Source: Phytobacter massiliensis JC163 (GTDB lineage Bacteria > Pseudomonadota > Gammaproteobacteria > Enterobacterales > Enterobacteriaceae). Taken from it: a DNA stretch of 51,387 nucleotides. The stretch lies in contig NZ_HE578947.1 in the NCBI RefSeq assembly GCF_000321045.1, forward strand, positions 126,484-177,870, in the 5' to 3' direction. The notes beneath the pieces are model-generated. The model was not told the DNA's origin, searched no databases, and saw nothing but the letters and a program-made list of their open reading frames with translations. Made by a program: the position numbers and the translations under genes. Shown here piece after piece: positions 1 through 8,816 of this stretch (within the stretch, counting starts at the first letter, position 1; each line of letters begins with the position of its first letter).

Positions 1-89
1 AGAGTAGCCCGGATAAGCGAAGCGCATCCGGGAGGGCTGGATGCGCTGGGAGAGTAGCCCGGATAAGCGAAGCGCATCCGGGAGGGCTG
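1..89. repeat. Two exact copies of a 39-bp REP-like unit
   Basis: Positions 1-39 and 51-89 are identical, and each contains a REP-type palindrome (GCCCGGATAAGC ... GCATCCGGG). The second copy ends one base before the kdgT stop codon. Such units are common 3' of enterobacterial genes, where they can stabilise mRNA ends or bind gyrase or IHF. More copies may lie beyond the window edge. Confidence 0.85.
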
Positions 90-90
90 A

Positions 91-1089
91 TTAGTGATGT
101 AGCGACTCGGCTGGGGTTTCTTCCGCCTTCTGTGCTACCGGCACATTGCCGAAGCGTCTGGCATACAGGGCGGTGATGATCGGCACCAGAATCGCCGTCA
201 CTATTACGCTTGCCGCGACCAGCGCCGTGGCGGAGGCCGCCACCGGCTCAAACGCCGGGTTAATCTGCGCGATAATCACCGGGTTTGCCACCGCAGCGCC
301 CGCTGCGGAAGAGGCGGCCACACCCGCCGTACCGTTACCGCCGCCAATCAGTTTATCAGCCAGAATCAGCGGAATACCGGTGATGATGATAACCGCAACG
401 CCCAGCACGATGCCCAGCAGGCCGGTGTCGAGGATCACTCTCAGGTTAATGGTGTTACCCAGCGCGAAGCCGAAGAACGGAATCAGCACCGGCGTCGCTT
501 TGCTAAAGAAGGCGCGCAGATCGTGGTCGAGGTTGCCCAGCGCGAAACCGATCAGGAACGGCAGTACGGCGCCAATAAAGTGGTGTGGTTCAAAAGAGGC
601 CAGGCCTGCGGAACCGAGGATCACCATGGTCATCAGCGGGCCAGATTCCAGCGACATCAGCACAAACGCGCCGGACTCTTCTTTCGTACCGTACTGGTTC
701 ATCAGGCTGGCATAAAGACCGCCGTTCGTCATATCCATCGCCGAGACGATAGCCAGCACCGAGAGGCCCGCAAAGAAACCTGCCTGAATACCCGTTTCCG
801 GGATAAAGGCGGCGGCGATCATCGCCACAATCCAGGCAACGGCGATTTTCGTGATGACCAGCGTGCCTGATTTACGCAAAACTGTACCGGTTGCGCGTAA
901 ATCAATAGAAGCGCCGATACAGAAGAACCATACAGCCAAAATCGGAACTGTGCCGCTAATCATCCCTTTAGTGAATGAACCGAAATAGGCTCCGGTATCA
1001 GGCGCCAGCGTATTTAAAACTGCCCCTAACAGTAGCGGAATCAGCATCATCCCGCCGGGGATGCGTTCAATGGTGGCCTTGATTTTCAT
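91..1089 (-). CDS. kdgT: 2-keto-3-deoxygluconate permease
   Basis: The 332-residue protein is a very hydrophobic member of the KdgT family, about the family's usual length. It opens [20 protein letters not shown] and has roughly ten membrane segments rich in Gly and Ala. The known family function is proton-coupled uptake of 2-keto-3-deoxygluconate, an intermediate of pectin and hexuronate breakdown, across the inner membrane. The gene stands alone and is divergent from proP. A KdgR-type palindrome lies about 200 bases upstream (1295-1313), which fits control by the KdgR repressor. No kdgK or kdgA is nearby. The assignment rests on overall sequence recognition. Confidence 0.9.
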   Translation of the reverse strand: MKIKATIERIPGGMMLIPLLLGAVLNTLAPDTGAYFGSFTKGMISGTVPILAVWFFCIGASIDLRATGTVLRKSGTLVITKIAVAWIVAMIAAAFIPETGIQAGFFAGLSVLAIVSAMDMTNGGLYASLMNQYGTKEESGAFVLMSLESGPLMTMVILGSAGLASFEPHHFIGAVLPFLIGFALGNLDHDLRAFFSKATPVLIPFFGFALGNTINLRVILDTGLLGIVLGVAVIIITGIPLILADKLIGGGNGTAGVAASSAAGAAVANPVIIAQINPAFEPVAASATALVAASVIVTAILVPIITALYARRFGNVPVAQKAEETPAESLHH

Positions 1090-1294
1090 TATGAATCCTC
1101 ACGTCTCATCATATGGAATGATTGACTAAATCAAAAATAAACATGGGTTATTCAAAGAGTTAAACCTTCCTGGTTTCCATTCATCTTCTCCCCTGCTGTC
1201 AGCGCGGCTGACAGTCTGCGGGCGCGGCTGGCGCTCTCCTTACTGTGTGACTGCTGGGAATATGATGCGATCATCGGAATAATGATTCAATGAA

Positions 1295-1313
1295 AATAAA
1301 ACAGTGTTTTAGT
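1295..1313. promoter_or_regulatory. Putative KdgR operator upstream of kdgT
   Basis: The sequence AATAAAACAGTGTTTTAGT fits the gammaproteobacterial KdgR consensus (AATRAAAYRNYRTTTYATT) at all but one position. It is palindromic and lies 206 bases upstream of the kdgT start. KdgR represses pectin and 2-keto-3-deoxygluconate genes, so the location makes sense. The distance implies either a long leader or an upstream promoter. Binding is inferred. Confidence 0.55.
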
Positions 1314-1571
1314 TATCTTCATCACATATTTCATGTAAAGATTTTTCAAGCCGTTATAAATAAAAAAAGTGTGAATTACTTGTAAATAGAAATGGCGGAA
1401 ATATACCTTGCAGGATAATAGTCACGCCCGTAATAAATGCCCTGGCGGCAGTTGCGTTTTCTTTTTAGTCTCTATTTTTTGACCGGCATTTCCCGTTAAG
1501 TAAAACGCAGTTTTAAGAAAGAACTTATCTGAAATTTAAAAATGCGTTAGCTGTCACAGTGAGGCTTTTTT

Positions 1572-1587
1572 TGTGAAGTTGATCACC
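1572..1587 (+). promoter_or_regulatory. CRP-like site at the proP P1 promoter
   Basis: TGTGA-N6-TCACC matches the CRP consensus TGTGA-N6-TCACA except for the last base. It lies 202 bases before the proP start codon, in the same context as the CRP site that represses E. coli proP P1. Confidence 0.6.
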
Positions 1588-1788
1588 TTTTTAAACCCTG
1601 TTAGGGTAAAGAGCGGTGAAATATAGCCCGTGCCAGGCGTCAACAGGTTCGGTTGTACAGGCTGTAACCAGCTGGTGTAAGTAAACCTGCTACGCTTGGA
1701 AAACAAGCCTTAAGTATTGGCTTAAAACGCACAATTATATTGTGGATAGCCGTTGTGCGGTTCAGGGCGCAAGTCTAAAGAGGACATC

Positions 1789-3291
1789 ATGTTAAAAAGG
1801 AAAAAAGTAAAACCTATTACGTTGCGCGATGTCACCATTATCGACGACGGCAAATTACGTAAAGCCATTACCGCCGCGTCGCTCGGCAACGCGATGGAAT
1901 GGTTTGATTTTGGGGTATATGGTTTTGTGGCTTACGCGCTCGGTAAAGTCTTTTTCCCGGACGCCAATCCCAGCGTACAGATGGTTGCCGCGCTGGCGAC
2001 TTTCTCGGTTCCCTTTCTTATCCGTCCGCTTGGCGGCCTTTTCTTTGGCATGCTCGGGGATAAATACGGGCGACAGAAGATTCTCTCCATCACCATTGTG
2101 ATTATGTCCGTCAGTACATTCTGTATTGGCCTGATCCCGTCGTATGCCTCTATTGGCATCTGGGCGCCGATTCTGCTGTTGCTGTGTAAAATGGCGCAGG
2201 GTTTCTCGGTCGGCGGCGAATATACCGGCGCGTCTATTTTCGTTGCCGAATACTCCCCGGACCGGCGACGCGGCTTCTTAGGCAGCTGGCTGGACTTCGG
2301 CTCTATCGCCGGGTTCGTGTTGGGCGCGGGTATCGTGGTGCTTATCTCTACCGTGGTCGGCGAGGTGAACTTCCTCGACTGGGGCTGGCGTCTCCCGTTC
2401 TTCCTGGCCCTGCCGCTGGGGATTATCGGCCTTTACCTGCGCCACGCGCTGGAGGAGACCCCGGCGTTTCAGCAGCATGTGGATAAGCTGGAGCAGGGTG
2501 ACCGTGAAGGGTTACAGGATGGCCCGAAAGTCTCCTTCAAAGAGATTGCGACCAAACACTGGCGCAGCCTGCTGGTCTGTATTGGGATGGTTATCGCCAC
2601 CAACGTGACCTACTACATGCTGCTCACCTACATGCCGAGTTATCTGTCCCATAACCTCAACTACTCCGAAGACCACGGCGTGTTAATTATCATCGCCATC
2701 ATGGTGGGTATGCTGTTTGTCCAGCCGGTGATGGGGCTGCTAAGCGACCGTTTTGGCCGTCGTCCGTTTATCCTGTTTGGCAGCGTGGCGCTGTTTGTGC
2801 TGGCTATCCCCGCGTTTGTATTGATCAACAGTAATGTGACGGGGCTTATCTTTGCCGGTCTGCTGATGCTGGCGGTGATCCTCAACTGCTTTATCGGCGT
2901 GATGGCCTCCACCCTGCCGGCAATGTTCCCGACGCACATCCGTTACAGTGCGCTGGCGAGCGCGTTCAATATTTCCGTGCTGATTGCCGGTCTGACCCCG
3001 ACGCTGGCTGCCTGGCTGGTGGAGAGTACGCAAAACCTGATGATGCCGGCTTATTATCTGATGGTGGTTGCGGTGGTGGGCCTGTTGACCGGTATTACCA
3101 TGAAGGAGACGGCAAACCGTCCGCTGAAAGGGGCGACGCCTGCCGCGTCTGACCTGCAGGAAGCGAAAGAGATCCTGCGCGAGCATCACGACAATATTGA
3201 GCAGAAAATCGAAGAGATTGATGCCGAGATTGAAGAGTTGCAGAAGCGGCGCTCCCGCCTCGTCGATCAGCATCCCCGCATTAATGAGTAA
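1789..3291 (+). CDS. proP: Osmosensing proline/glycine betaine:H+ symporter ProP
   Basis: ProP is a major-facilitator-family symporter that takes up proline, glycine betaine and related osmolytes when osmolality rises. The chosen ATG gives 500 residues, the same length as the E. coli protein, and has an AGAGGA ribosome site six bases upstream. An in-frame ATG at 1753 would add 12 unrelated residues and is less likely. The sequence shows twelve hydrophobic segments and the MFS loop motif GDKYGRQ after the second one. The hydrophilic C-terminal tail (about residues 455-495, rich in I/E/L heptads such as IEQKIEEIDAEIEELQ) forms the antiparallel coiled coil that tunes the osmotic set point. It is a single gene with a CRP-like site in a long leader and a strong terminator. 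Confidence 0.96.
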   Translation: MLKRKKVKPITLRDVTIIDDGKLRKAITAASLGNAMEWFDFGVYGFVAYALGKVFFPDANPSVQMVAALATFSVPFLIRPLGGLFFGMLGDKYGRQKILSITIVIMSVSTFCIGLIPSYASIGIWAPILLLLCKMAQGFSVGGEYTGASIFVAEYSPDRRRGFLGSWLDFGSIAGFVLGAGIVVLISTVVGEVNFLDWGWRLPFFLALPLGIIGLYLRHALEETPAFQQHVDKLEQGDREGLQDGPKVSFKEIATKHWRSLLVCIGMVIATNVTYYMLLTYMPSYLSHNLNYSEDHGVLIIIAIMVGMLFVQPVMGLLSDRFGRRPFILFGSVALFVLAIPAFVLINSNVTGLIFAGLLMLAVILNCFIGVMASTLPAMFPTHIRYSALASAFNISVLIAGLTPTLAAWLVESTQNLMMPAYYLMVVAVVGLLTGITMKETANRPLKGATPAASDLQEAKEILREHHDNIEQKIEEIDAEIEELQKRRSRLVDQHPRINE

Positions 3292-3296
3292 GAGAG

Positions 3297-3326
3297 AATG
3301 CCCGGTTAATAACCGGGCATTTTTTT
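3297..3326 (+). terminator. Rho-independent terminator of proP
   Basis: An 11-bp stem AATGCCCGGTT / AACCGGGCATT with an AAT loop is followed by a run of T. It begins six bases after the proP stop and runs up to the stop codon of the convergent transporter gene, so the two genes share this boundary. Confidence 0.9.
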
Positions 3327-3327
3327 A

Positions 3328-4281
3328 TCAGCAGCCTGCCGCAATATAGTCGCCGTTGGCGCTGACCGGAATGACCGTCAGAAACAGCACCAGCGCAAAG
3401 AAGATAAGCATCAGCCCACCGGCAATTTTCAGCGCAGGCACCAGCCAGGGCAGGTTACCCCCGCGTTCGCCAAACAGCGCCGCCGTGCTGTTACGGGCAT
3501 AACGTACCGCCAGCGACAGCCCCATAATGGAGAGCGCCGTACCCAGCGCCATGGTCATCACCGCCGCCATTCCCCAGCTGACGATACCTAACGCGTTAGA
3601 AAAGAGCAGAATCATGATAGCGCCGCTGCAGGGGCGCGCGCCGATAGCCAGGATAACCCCCGCGCGCGTTTTCCAGTCTCCGTGCGCCCCGGCACCCACG
3701 CCGTGATGGCCGCAGCCGCAGTCGGGGCCGTGGTCGTTCGCCAGCGGCCTGAAGGTGAACGTAACCCTTCGTGGCCGTAACGACTGCATGCCGCGCAATA
3801 TCAGCCAGCCGCCGAAACCGGCAATCAGCAGCGCGCTGGCTTTTTCGACATACCAGCGGCTCTCGCTGAGATCGCCCGCGGCCAGGTTAAACCCCACCGC
3901 CAGAATAAAGACAAACAGGATGGCGCTCACGCCCTGCATCAGGCTACCGAGGAAGGGAATAAGCCGTGCGGCGGTCTGGCTCTCTTTGTTGGTGCTCAGA
4001 TAAGTCGTGACGATAAACTTGCCGTGCCCCGGCCCCACCGCGTGCAGGACGCCGTAAAAGAACGCGCCGATAAGCAGCCATAGCCCGCCGGTATACTGAT
4101 GGTTATTCAGTTGCAACAGGTACATCACCAGATAACGGTGCAGGGTGATCTGGGTCGCCAGGCACCATGCCAGAAAGGCGCTCCAGTGGGCGTGCAGAAT
4201 GAGTGCGGCGGCAAAGAATAAAACAACTAACGCTATCGCGCCGGAAAGCCGCCAGCGGCGGGCAAGAATTTGCGTCGTCAT
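3328..4281 (-). CDS. NicO/RcnA-superfamily nickel/cobalt transporter
   Basis: A 317-residue inner-membrane protein of the NicO family. It has the family signatures HAVGPGHGK after the second hydrophobic segment and GARPCSGA in the second half. A central cytoplasmic loop rich in His and Cys (DCGCGHHGVGAGAHGDW) probably binds Ni or Co. NicO members include the efflux pump RcnA and various uptake systems, and no RcnR-type regulator or nickel enzyme lies nearby, so direction is undecided. I chose the ATG at 4281 because the homologous sequence appears to begin there (MTTQILARRW). In-frame ATGs further upstream (4332, 4428) extend into the terminator of the autotransporter gene. No clear ribosome site precedes 4281, so the start is uncertain. 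Confidence 0.8.
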   Translation of the reverse strand: MTTQILARRWRLSGAIALVVLFFAAALILHAHWSAFLAWCLATQITLHRYLVMYLLQLNNHQYTGGLWLLIGAFFYGVLHAVGPGHGKFIVTTYLSTNKESQTAARLIPFLGSLMQGVSAILFVFILAVGFNLAAGDLSESRWYVEKASALLIAGFGGWLILRGMQSLRPRRVTFTFRPLANDHGPDCGCGHHGVGAGAHGDWKTRAGVILAIGARPCSGAIMILLFSNALGIVSWGMAAVMTMALGTALSIMGLSLAVRYARNSTAALFGERGGNLPWLVPALKIAGGLMLIFFALVLFLTVIPVSANGDYIAAGC

Positions 4282-4343
4282 AGAGGGGCCGGGGTGGGGA
4301 AGACATGAGCGCAGTATAGGCGCTCGCTTCATCGCGTGCAGAT

Positions 4344-4366
4344 AAAAAAAGGAGCCCGCAGGCTCC
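4344..4366 (-). terminator. Rho-independent terminator after the autotransporter gene
   Basis: On the minus strand the stem GGAGCC / GGCTCC (loop TGCG) is followed by seven T residues. It lies ten bases past the autotransporter stop and separates that gene from the NicO transporter downstream. Confidence 0.9.
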
Positions 4367-4375
4367 ATTATCGTA

Positions 4376-7273
4376 TCAGAATGTTTTGCGCAGCCGCAGG
4401 CTAAAAGTATGCGCCTGATAGCGCTCACCGGCCTGCAGATCGTAGCGGGCGTCGAGACTCAGATCCTGGTTATTAAACAGGGTGGTGCCGAGCGCAATTC
4501 CGGCCATGTCTTTCACTGGCGCGGCCCCTTTGGTGACAAACTGCGTCTCTCCAACGGTGTCCGCGCCGTAGACCGCCGTGCTGCTCATCTGGCGGTCATC
4601 GTACTGATGGATCCACGACACCTGAGCAAACGGCGTTACGTTGCCGAGGCGGGTGGCGACGGTCTTCTCCAGCCGGACGCCGATATCGCTGGTCACCGAC
4701 TGCGCGTGCGAACTGCCAACGTTCAGCGCCATGCCGTTGCCGCCGGACTCTTTGTAGCTATCCACATGCTGATAGCCGTAAGTGAACGTCGCCATCGGCG
4801 TTAACACCACGTCTGCCGGTAAGGTGAACGGATAGCCGAACTCACTTTGCAGCGTAACCGACTGACCGTTGAACTTGCCGTGCGCCTTGCCGGAGAAACC
4901 GGTGAACTCCGCCTCACGCGTGGAGGTATAGTTCTGTCGGTTCAGCCCCGCCGAGAGGTTCATATACCACGGATTACCCGTATAGCCCGCATAACCAATG
5001 ACGCCATAGTTATTGGCGGTAGAGCGGTTGCCGCTCAGGTTATCCTGCCCGCGCACCGAGGTGTTGCTGTAGTTGAGGGCCGCGCCTGCGCGCCAGTTAT
5101 CGCCCAGTGCGCGATCCGCGCCAAGCAGCAGGCCGCCGAATTTCGCTTTGTAGCCGCTTACTTCTTCGCTGCTGTCCTGATGGGCAAAACCGCCGAACGG
5201 CTGGCCCCAGACGCTCCAGCTATCGTAAGCATCCCCGGTCGATACGCCGCTCATGCCCGCGGTTTGCGGATTGCGCGCCGTGTTGATGTGGTTGCTTACC
5301 ACCGACATCGCCTGAGTGACCGCCTGCGTGCTGGCGGTAGCGGCGTTAATGTTCTGGCTGGCTGAAAGCCGCTCGCCCACGCGATTTGCCTCTGCTTTGC
5401 CATCGATCGCCAGTGAGGCGTTGTACAGCTCCAGCAGCTGCGGCGAAATGCCGGAGTAGTTGGCTAAGCCGCCCAGCGCTGCGCTGGCGTCCGGCTGGGT
5501 GGCCAGCGCGCGGACTGGCGGCTGTGCCGCAACGGGCTGTGCCGGAGCGGGCTGCGCTGCGACGGGCAAAGGCGCAACGGCTACCGCCGGCGCGGTGGCG
5601 ACAGGGGGCGTGGCGACGGTCTCAACGGGCGCAGGCACGGCCGGCTCAACGATAACTGGCGTTGCTTCCTTCGGCGCTGGCGTTACGCGCTCAGGCGTTT
5701 GCGGCTCCGTAGCAGGGGCTGGGGCAGGCTCTGGCGCAGGTTGCGGAGCAGGTGCAGGCTCCGGCGCAGGCGTAGGTTCGGGAACGGGTTCCGGGGCTGG
5801 CGTCGGTTCGACGGCGACAGGCGCCTCTACCAGCGACAGGACCAGCGCGTTACGCGTGCCGTCATCATATTCCGCGCCTTTTACCGCGCCGTTGAAGCCA
5901 GCCGCGCTGTAGACCAGCTTATCGGCGTTATAGTGGGTATCGGCGCTGTTGGCGTTGATCACCACATAACGCTGACCCGGCGCGAAGGCATAGGTATTGC
6001 CGGTGCGGGCAAGGGAGATACGGGAGCCTTCATCAATAGTCGCCGCGCCGTTAACCGTCAGGCGTCCACATCCGGCATCGGCGCGCACGTCACCCGTCGC
6101 CGTCGCAGCGTCACTCACGCCTGCGATCAGCGCAGCGGCGGCGTTCTGGTGATAGTTGCCGTTGATAATCAGCGGGTTATTCACCTGTATCTGTGCGGCA
6201 TCGTTAATAACATTACCGCCAGCGGTATAGAGGTGGTCGTTAAGTAACAGTGAACCACTGCTAAAGGTGACGCTGCCGCCATTGGTAAAGATATAGCCGC
6301 TGGTATCCTTATAACCGGTCAGCACGCCCTGCTTATCCTTACCGCCAGCGATCACGGTTGGAGAGACGCTGTAGTTATAAATATTCCCGGCAATTGTCCC
6401 GCTGTTATTAATATCCAGCGAATCATTATTGCCATTTTGGCTATAAAAATAGATGGCCTGCGGTCCTTTAATTAGCCCGCTATTTATGATCGTGCCAATG
6501 GCATCCCAGGACGGACTATCACTTAAAATAGCGAAATAATTACTGCTAATCGTACCGCTGTTAATTAGCGTGCCAATCGTACCGTAGTTACGCAGCGCCA
6601 CGCTGCCGCCTACAATACCGCTGGTATAGCTGGAGTTAATGGTCCCGGTGTTGACCAGTGTGTCGATGGTGCCATCGTTAAAAATAGCCCCGTCAGAAGA
6701 GTAGCCATTATTGTTATTGGCAATCAAACCCGCGTTTTCAAGCTGGTTGATATAGCCGTTATTATACAGAGCAATAGCGCCGATTATGGAGCCATTCTCC
6801 TTATTTTTCAGGCTATTAATATAGCCATAGTTATAAATAGCATAGCCATAGTTATTACTGTTCGTATCGCCAATCAGCCCGCTATTGGTGATGCTTTCAG
6901 TCTGGCTGCCATAGTCAAGATAAAGCGCTCCGGTGGCGCTATTATTGGCAATGGTCCCGCTATTATCGAGCGAACCAAGCGTACCGGAACTGTAAACGGC
7001 GTAGCCGTTATTGGCGGAGATCGCTCCGGCATTTTGCAGTGAAGCCAGATAGCCCCCGCTGATATTCAGCGCGGCATAGCCGGTGCCGGTTAATGAACCC
7101 TGGGGCGTAATGGTTAACGTATTAAAGTCAGAATATATTTCACGACCGGTGCTAACAGCGCTATTAATTATTTCGCTGTCGGGCGCGGCGTAAGCGTATG
7201 TTGCCAGCAATCCTTGCGCAGAGGTGAATGCTACCAGCAAAGAACCATGCTGGCCGAGGCGTATTTTATTCAT
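4376..7273 (-). CDS. Type Va autotransporter with repetitive passenger and Pro-rich linker
   Basis: A 965-residue surface protein. Residues 1-29 form a signal peptide ending AYA. Residues 30 to about 480 are the passenger: many degenerate beta-helix turns of the form NSGTI/NAGLI with short N/G/Y-rich spacers, as in AidA- and pertactin-like proteins. Next comes a linker of about 110 residues rich in Pro, Ala and Glu. Residues from about 684 to the end form the C-terminal beta-barrel, which ends RLRKTF with the terminal Phe used by the BAM complex. The passenger-coding half is clearly richer in A+T than the barrel half, as in genes that exchange passengers. No serine-protease motif was seen, so an adhesive role is likeliest. 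It is monocistronic and divergent from a lipoprotein gene. Confidence 0.9.
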   Translation of the reverse strand: MNKIRLGQHGSLLVAFTSAQGLLATYAYAAPDSEIINSAVSTGREIYSDFNTLTITPQGSLTGTGYAALNISGGYLASLQNAGAISANNGYAVYSSGTLGSLDNSGTIANNSATGALYLDYGSQTESITNSGLIGDTNSNNYGYAIYNYGYINSLKNKENGSIIGAIALYNNGYINQLENAGLIANNNNGYSSDGAIFNDGTIDTLVNTGTINSSYTSGIVGGSVALRNYGTIGTLINSGTISSNYFAILSDSPSWDAIGTIINSGLIKGPQAIYFYSQNGNNDSLDINNSGTIAGNIYNYSVSPTVIAGGKDKQGVLTGYKDTSGYIFTNGGSVTFSSGSLLLNDHLYTAGGNVINDAAQIQVNNPLIINGNYHQNAAAALIAGVSDAATATGDVRADAGCGRLTVNGAATIDEGSRISLARTGNTYAFAPGQRYVVINANSADTHYNADKLVYSAAGFNGAVKGAEYDDGTRNALVLSLVEAPVAVEPTPAPEPVPEPTPAPEPAPAPQPAPEPAPAPATEPQTPERVTPAPKEATPVIVEPAVPAPVETVATPPVATAPAVAVAPLPVAAQPAPAQPVAAQPPVRALATQPDASAALGGLANYSGISPQLLELYNASLAIDGKAEANRVGERLSASQNINAATASTQAVTQAMSVVSNHINTARNPQTAGMSGVSTGDAYDSWSVWGQPFGGFAHQDSSEEVSGYKAKFGGLLLGADRALGDNWRAGAALNYSNTSVRGQDNLSGNRSTANNYGVIGYAGYTGNPWYMNLSAGLNRQNYTSTREAEFTGFSGKAHGKFNGQSVTLQSEFGYPFTLPADVVLTPMATFTYGYQHVDSYKESGGNGMALNVGSSHAQSVTSDIGVRLEKTVATRLGNVTPFAQVSWIHQYDDRQMSSTAVYGADTVGETQFVTKGAAPVKDMAGIALGTTLFNNQDLSLDARYDLQAGERYQAHTFSLRLRKTF

Positions 7274-7466
7274 AATGTACCGTTGCGTTAATCAAGTCGT
7301 TCCTGGTGCAGGCAAAATGGAGTTCAGATTTATCTGATTTCTATCCAGTCACAGAATATACATTTGCTTGAAAAAAACACAATCCGTGCTACACCCTGTT
7401 TAAGTGTTGCTAAAGCCGCTAAACACGGGGTTTTTGACGTGATGTCATCTCCAAAGCGAGGGTAAA

Positions 7467-8306
7467 ATGACCACTAAAAATGTTAACAAACGTGTCGCTT
7501 TGTTGATTGTTATAAGTTTTTTATTAGCAAGTTGTGCTGTAAATAGTCGCCGCTCAGAGATGGAAAAGCAGATCGCCTCATCTGGTATGACCAGTGAAAA
7601 TTTACAAATCAACACACTTGTGCTACGCGCCTTAAGTAAAATTTTAGCGCCAGTAAATATTTTGCGGGTTTACATAGAGGGTGATGGCTTTGCATGGATC
7701 AACCGCACCACACCGTCAGCCGACCCGACGCCCCGTAACCCGGTAGCCCTGAAGCTGGCGATGGCCGACCCGGCAGCGAACGTGCTCTATCTGGCGCGCC
7801 CCTGTCAGTTTGCTGCCTCGCCGCTGCCCGCCGGATGTAACCTGCACTGGTGGACCGATCGGCGCTTTTCTTCTCAGGCGGTTGATGTCATGAATGACGC
7901 CCTGACGCAGTTTGTGCAGCGTCATCCCGGCGTTCAGCTGGAGCTGGTCGGCTATTCAGGCGGGGGGAATATCGCGGCGCTGCTGGCGGCCCGGCGCGGT
8001 GATGTGCGTTCGCTGCGCACGGTTGCGGGTAACCTGGACGTAGCCTATGTGAATGCGCTGCACCGGGTCTCACCCATGCCGCAGGCGCTCAGCGCAATTG
8101 ACGTTGCGCCGCAGCTTGCCGCGCTGCCGCAGGTGCATTTCACGGGGGCGCAGGATACAACAGTGCCTGCGTCAGTAGCGAAGCGTTATCAGCAGGCGGC
8201 TGACAGTCGGTGCGTACAGGTCATTGAGGTGCCGGGAATGGATCACGGCTCAGACTGGGCGGCGCGCTGGCCTGCATTGCTGACGTCGCCGCCGGACTGT
8301 CACTGA
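7467..8306 (+). CDS. Lipoprotein with alpha/beta-hydrolase fold
   Basis: A 279-residue protein. It opens with a basic, hydrophobic leader and a lipobox LLASC, with Cys23 as the lipidated residue. The body has a nucleophile elbow GYSGGG with Ser164, a following Asp in TGAQDTTVP (Asp229) and His259 in GMDHG, a plausible Ser-Asp-His triad. An esterase or lipase role in the periplasmic or outer-membrane leaflet is inferred; the substrate is unknown. The gene is divergent from the autotransporter with about 190 bases between the start codons. It has a good ribosome site (GCGAGGG). Its last seven bases overlap the end of the convergent tautomerase gene. I do not recognise a named homolog. Confidence 0.75.
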   Translation: MTTKNVNKRVALLIVISFLLASCAVNSRRSEMEKQIASSGMTSENLQINTLVLRALSKILAPVNILRVYIEGDGFAWINRTTPSADPTPRNPVALKLAMADPAANVLYLARPCQFAASPLPAGCNLHWWTDRRFSSQAVDVMNDALTQFVQRHPGVQLELVGYSGGGNIAALLAARRGDVRSLRTVAGNLDVAYVNALHRVSPMPQALSAIDVAPQLAALPQVHFTGAQDTTVPASVAKRYQQAADSRCVQVIEVPGMDHGSDWAARWPALLTSPPDCH

Positions 8307-8665
8307 TTGATGCTGGTTTTGTAGTAGTTAGGCTGGTCGACCTCGCCCACTTCAACGATGATCCGCGTTTCGATACCGTTTTCGACGCTAAAGTAGTGCG
8401 CAGCCTGCGCCAGGATGATATTCGCCGTCTCTTTTTTTACCTCTTCGCTGCGCCCCGGCAGCATACGAAAATCGATCTGCAGAAAGGCTTTTTTAGCCTG
8501 TCCATCGCCGCTGACGTAGCGGGCTACCGGCGTAATAAAGGTTTTAAAGTTACCGACTTCGGTCTTAATCACCGGGGTGATAAGGGTGTGTAGCGCGGTT
8601 GCAAACGCTTCGAGCTGATCCTGAGCAGGAAGGTTGTCGGTGTAGGAGATATGAATATTAGGCAT
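8300..8665 (-). CDS. Tautomerase-superfamily protein, 5-carboxymethyl-2-hydroxymuconate isomerase-like
   Basis: A 121-residue protein beginning MPNIHISYTDNL, which gives the N-terminal Pro (after Met removal) that is the catalytic base in this superfamily. Length and overall pattern (ITPVARYVSGDGQAKKAFLQIDFRMLPGRS ... ) resemble CHMI (HpaF), which isomerises 5-carboxymethyl-2-hydroxymuconate during homoprotocatechuate breakdown. No other hpa gene is in the window, so it more likely acts as a stand-alone tautomerase of unknown substrate. It overlaps the convergent lipoprotein gene by seven bases. Confidence 0.75.
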   Translation of the reverse strand: MPNIHISYTDNLPAQDQLEAFATALHTLITPVIKTEVGNFKTFITPVARYVSGDGQAKKAFLQIDFRMLPGRSEEVKKETANIILAQAAHYFSVENGIETRIIVEVGEVDQPNYYKTSINQ

Positions 8666-8816
8666 GAGGTTATTCCCTTAGAAAGAAGGAATTATATATA
8701 CCGAAGGGAGGCGGGTGAGGCAAGGGCAGGAGAGCGAGTAGAAGAACCGCATCTGAAGCGGTTTTGCACAGCCTGGCTCCTGCACTATAGGGAGAGAAAA
8801 AATAGACGGCTAACCA

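Larger units (their letters stand above)
1090..1788. other. Long divergent intergenic region between kdgT and proP
   Basis: About 700 bases with no convincing gene. It holds a perfect 8-bp inverted repeat with 3-nt loop (CTGTCAGC-GCG-GCTGACAG, 1196-1214), a KdgR-like box (1295-1313), and on the proP side a CRP-like site (1572-1587) followed by a long leader with a short inverted repeat (AAGCC ... GGCTT, 1705-1722). The proP half resembles the E. coli proP P1/P2 region as I recall it. Confidence 0.7.

Noticed and set aside
8666..8816. Possible attachment site downstream of darG matching the pheU 3' end
   Set aside because: I compared the tRNA 3' segment (TTCGATTCCGAGTCCGG) with this stretch and found no copy. 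Only a small hairpin (AACCGC / GCGGTT) is present.
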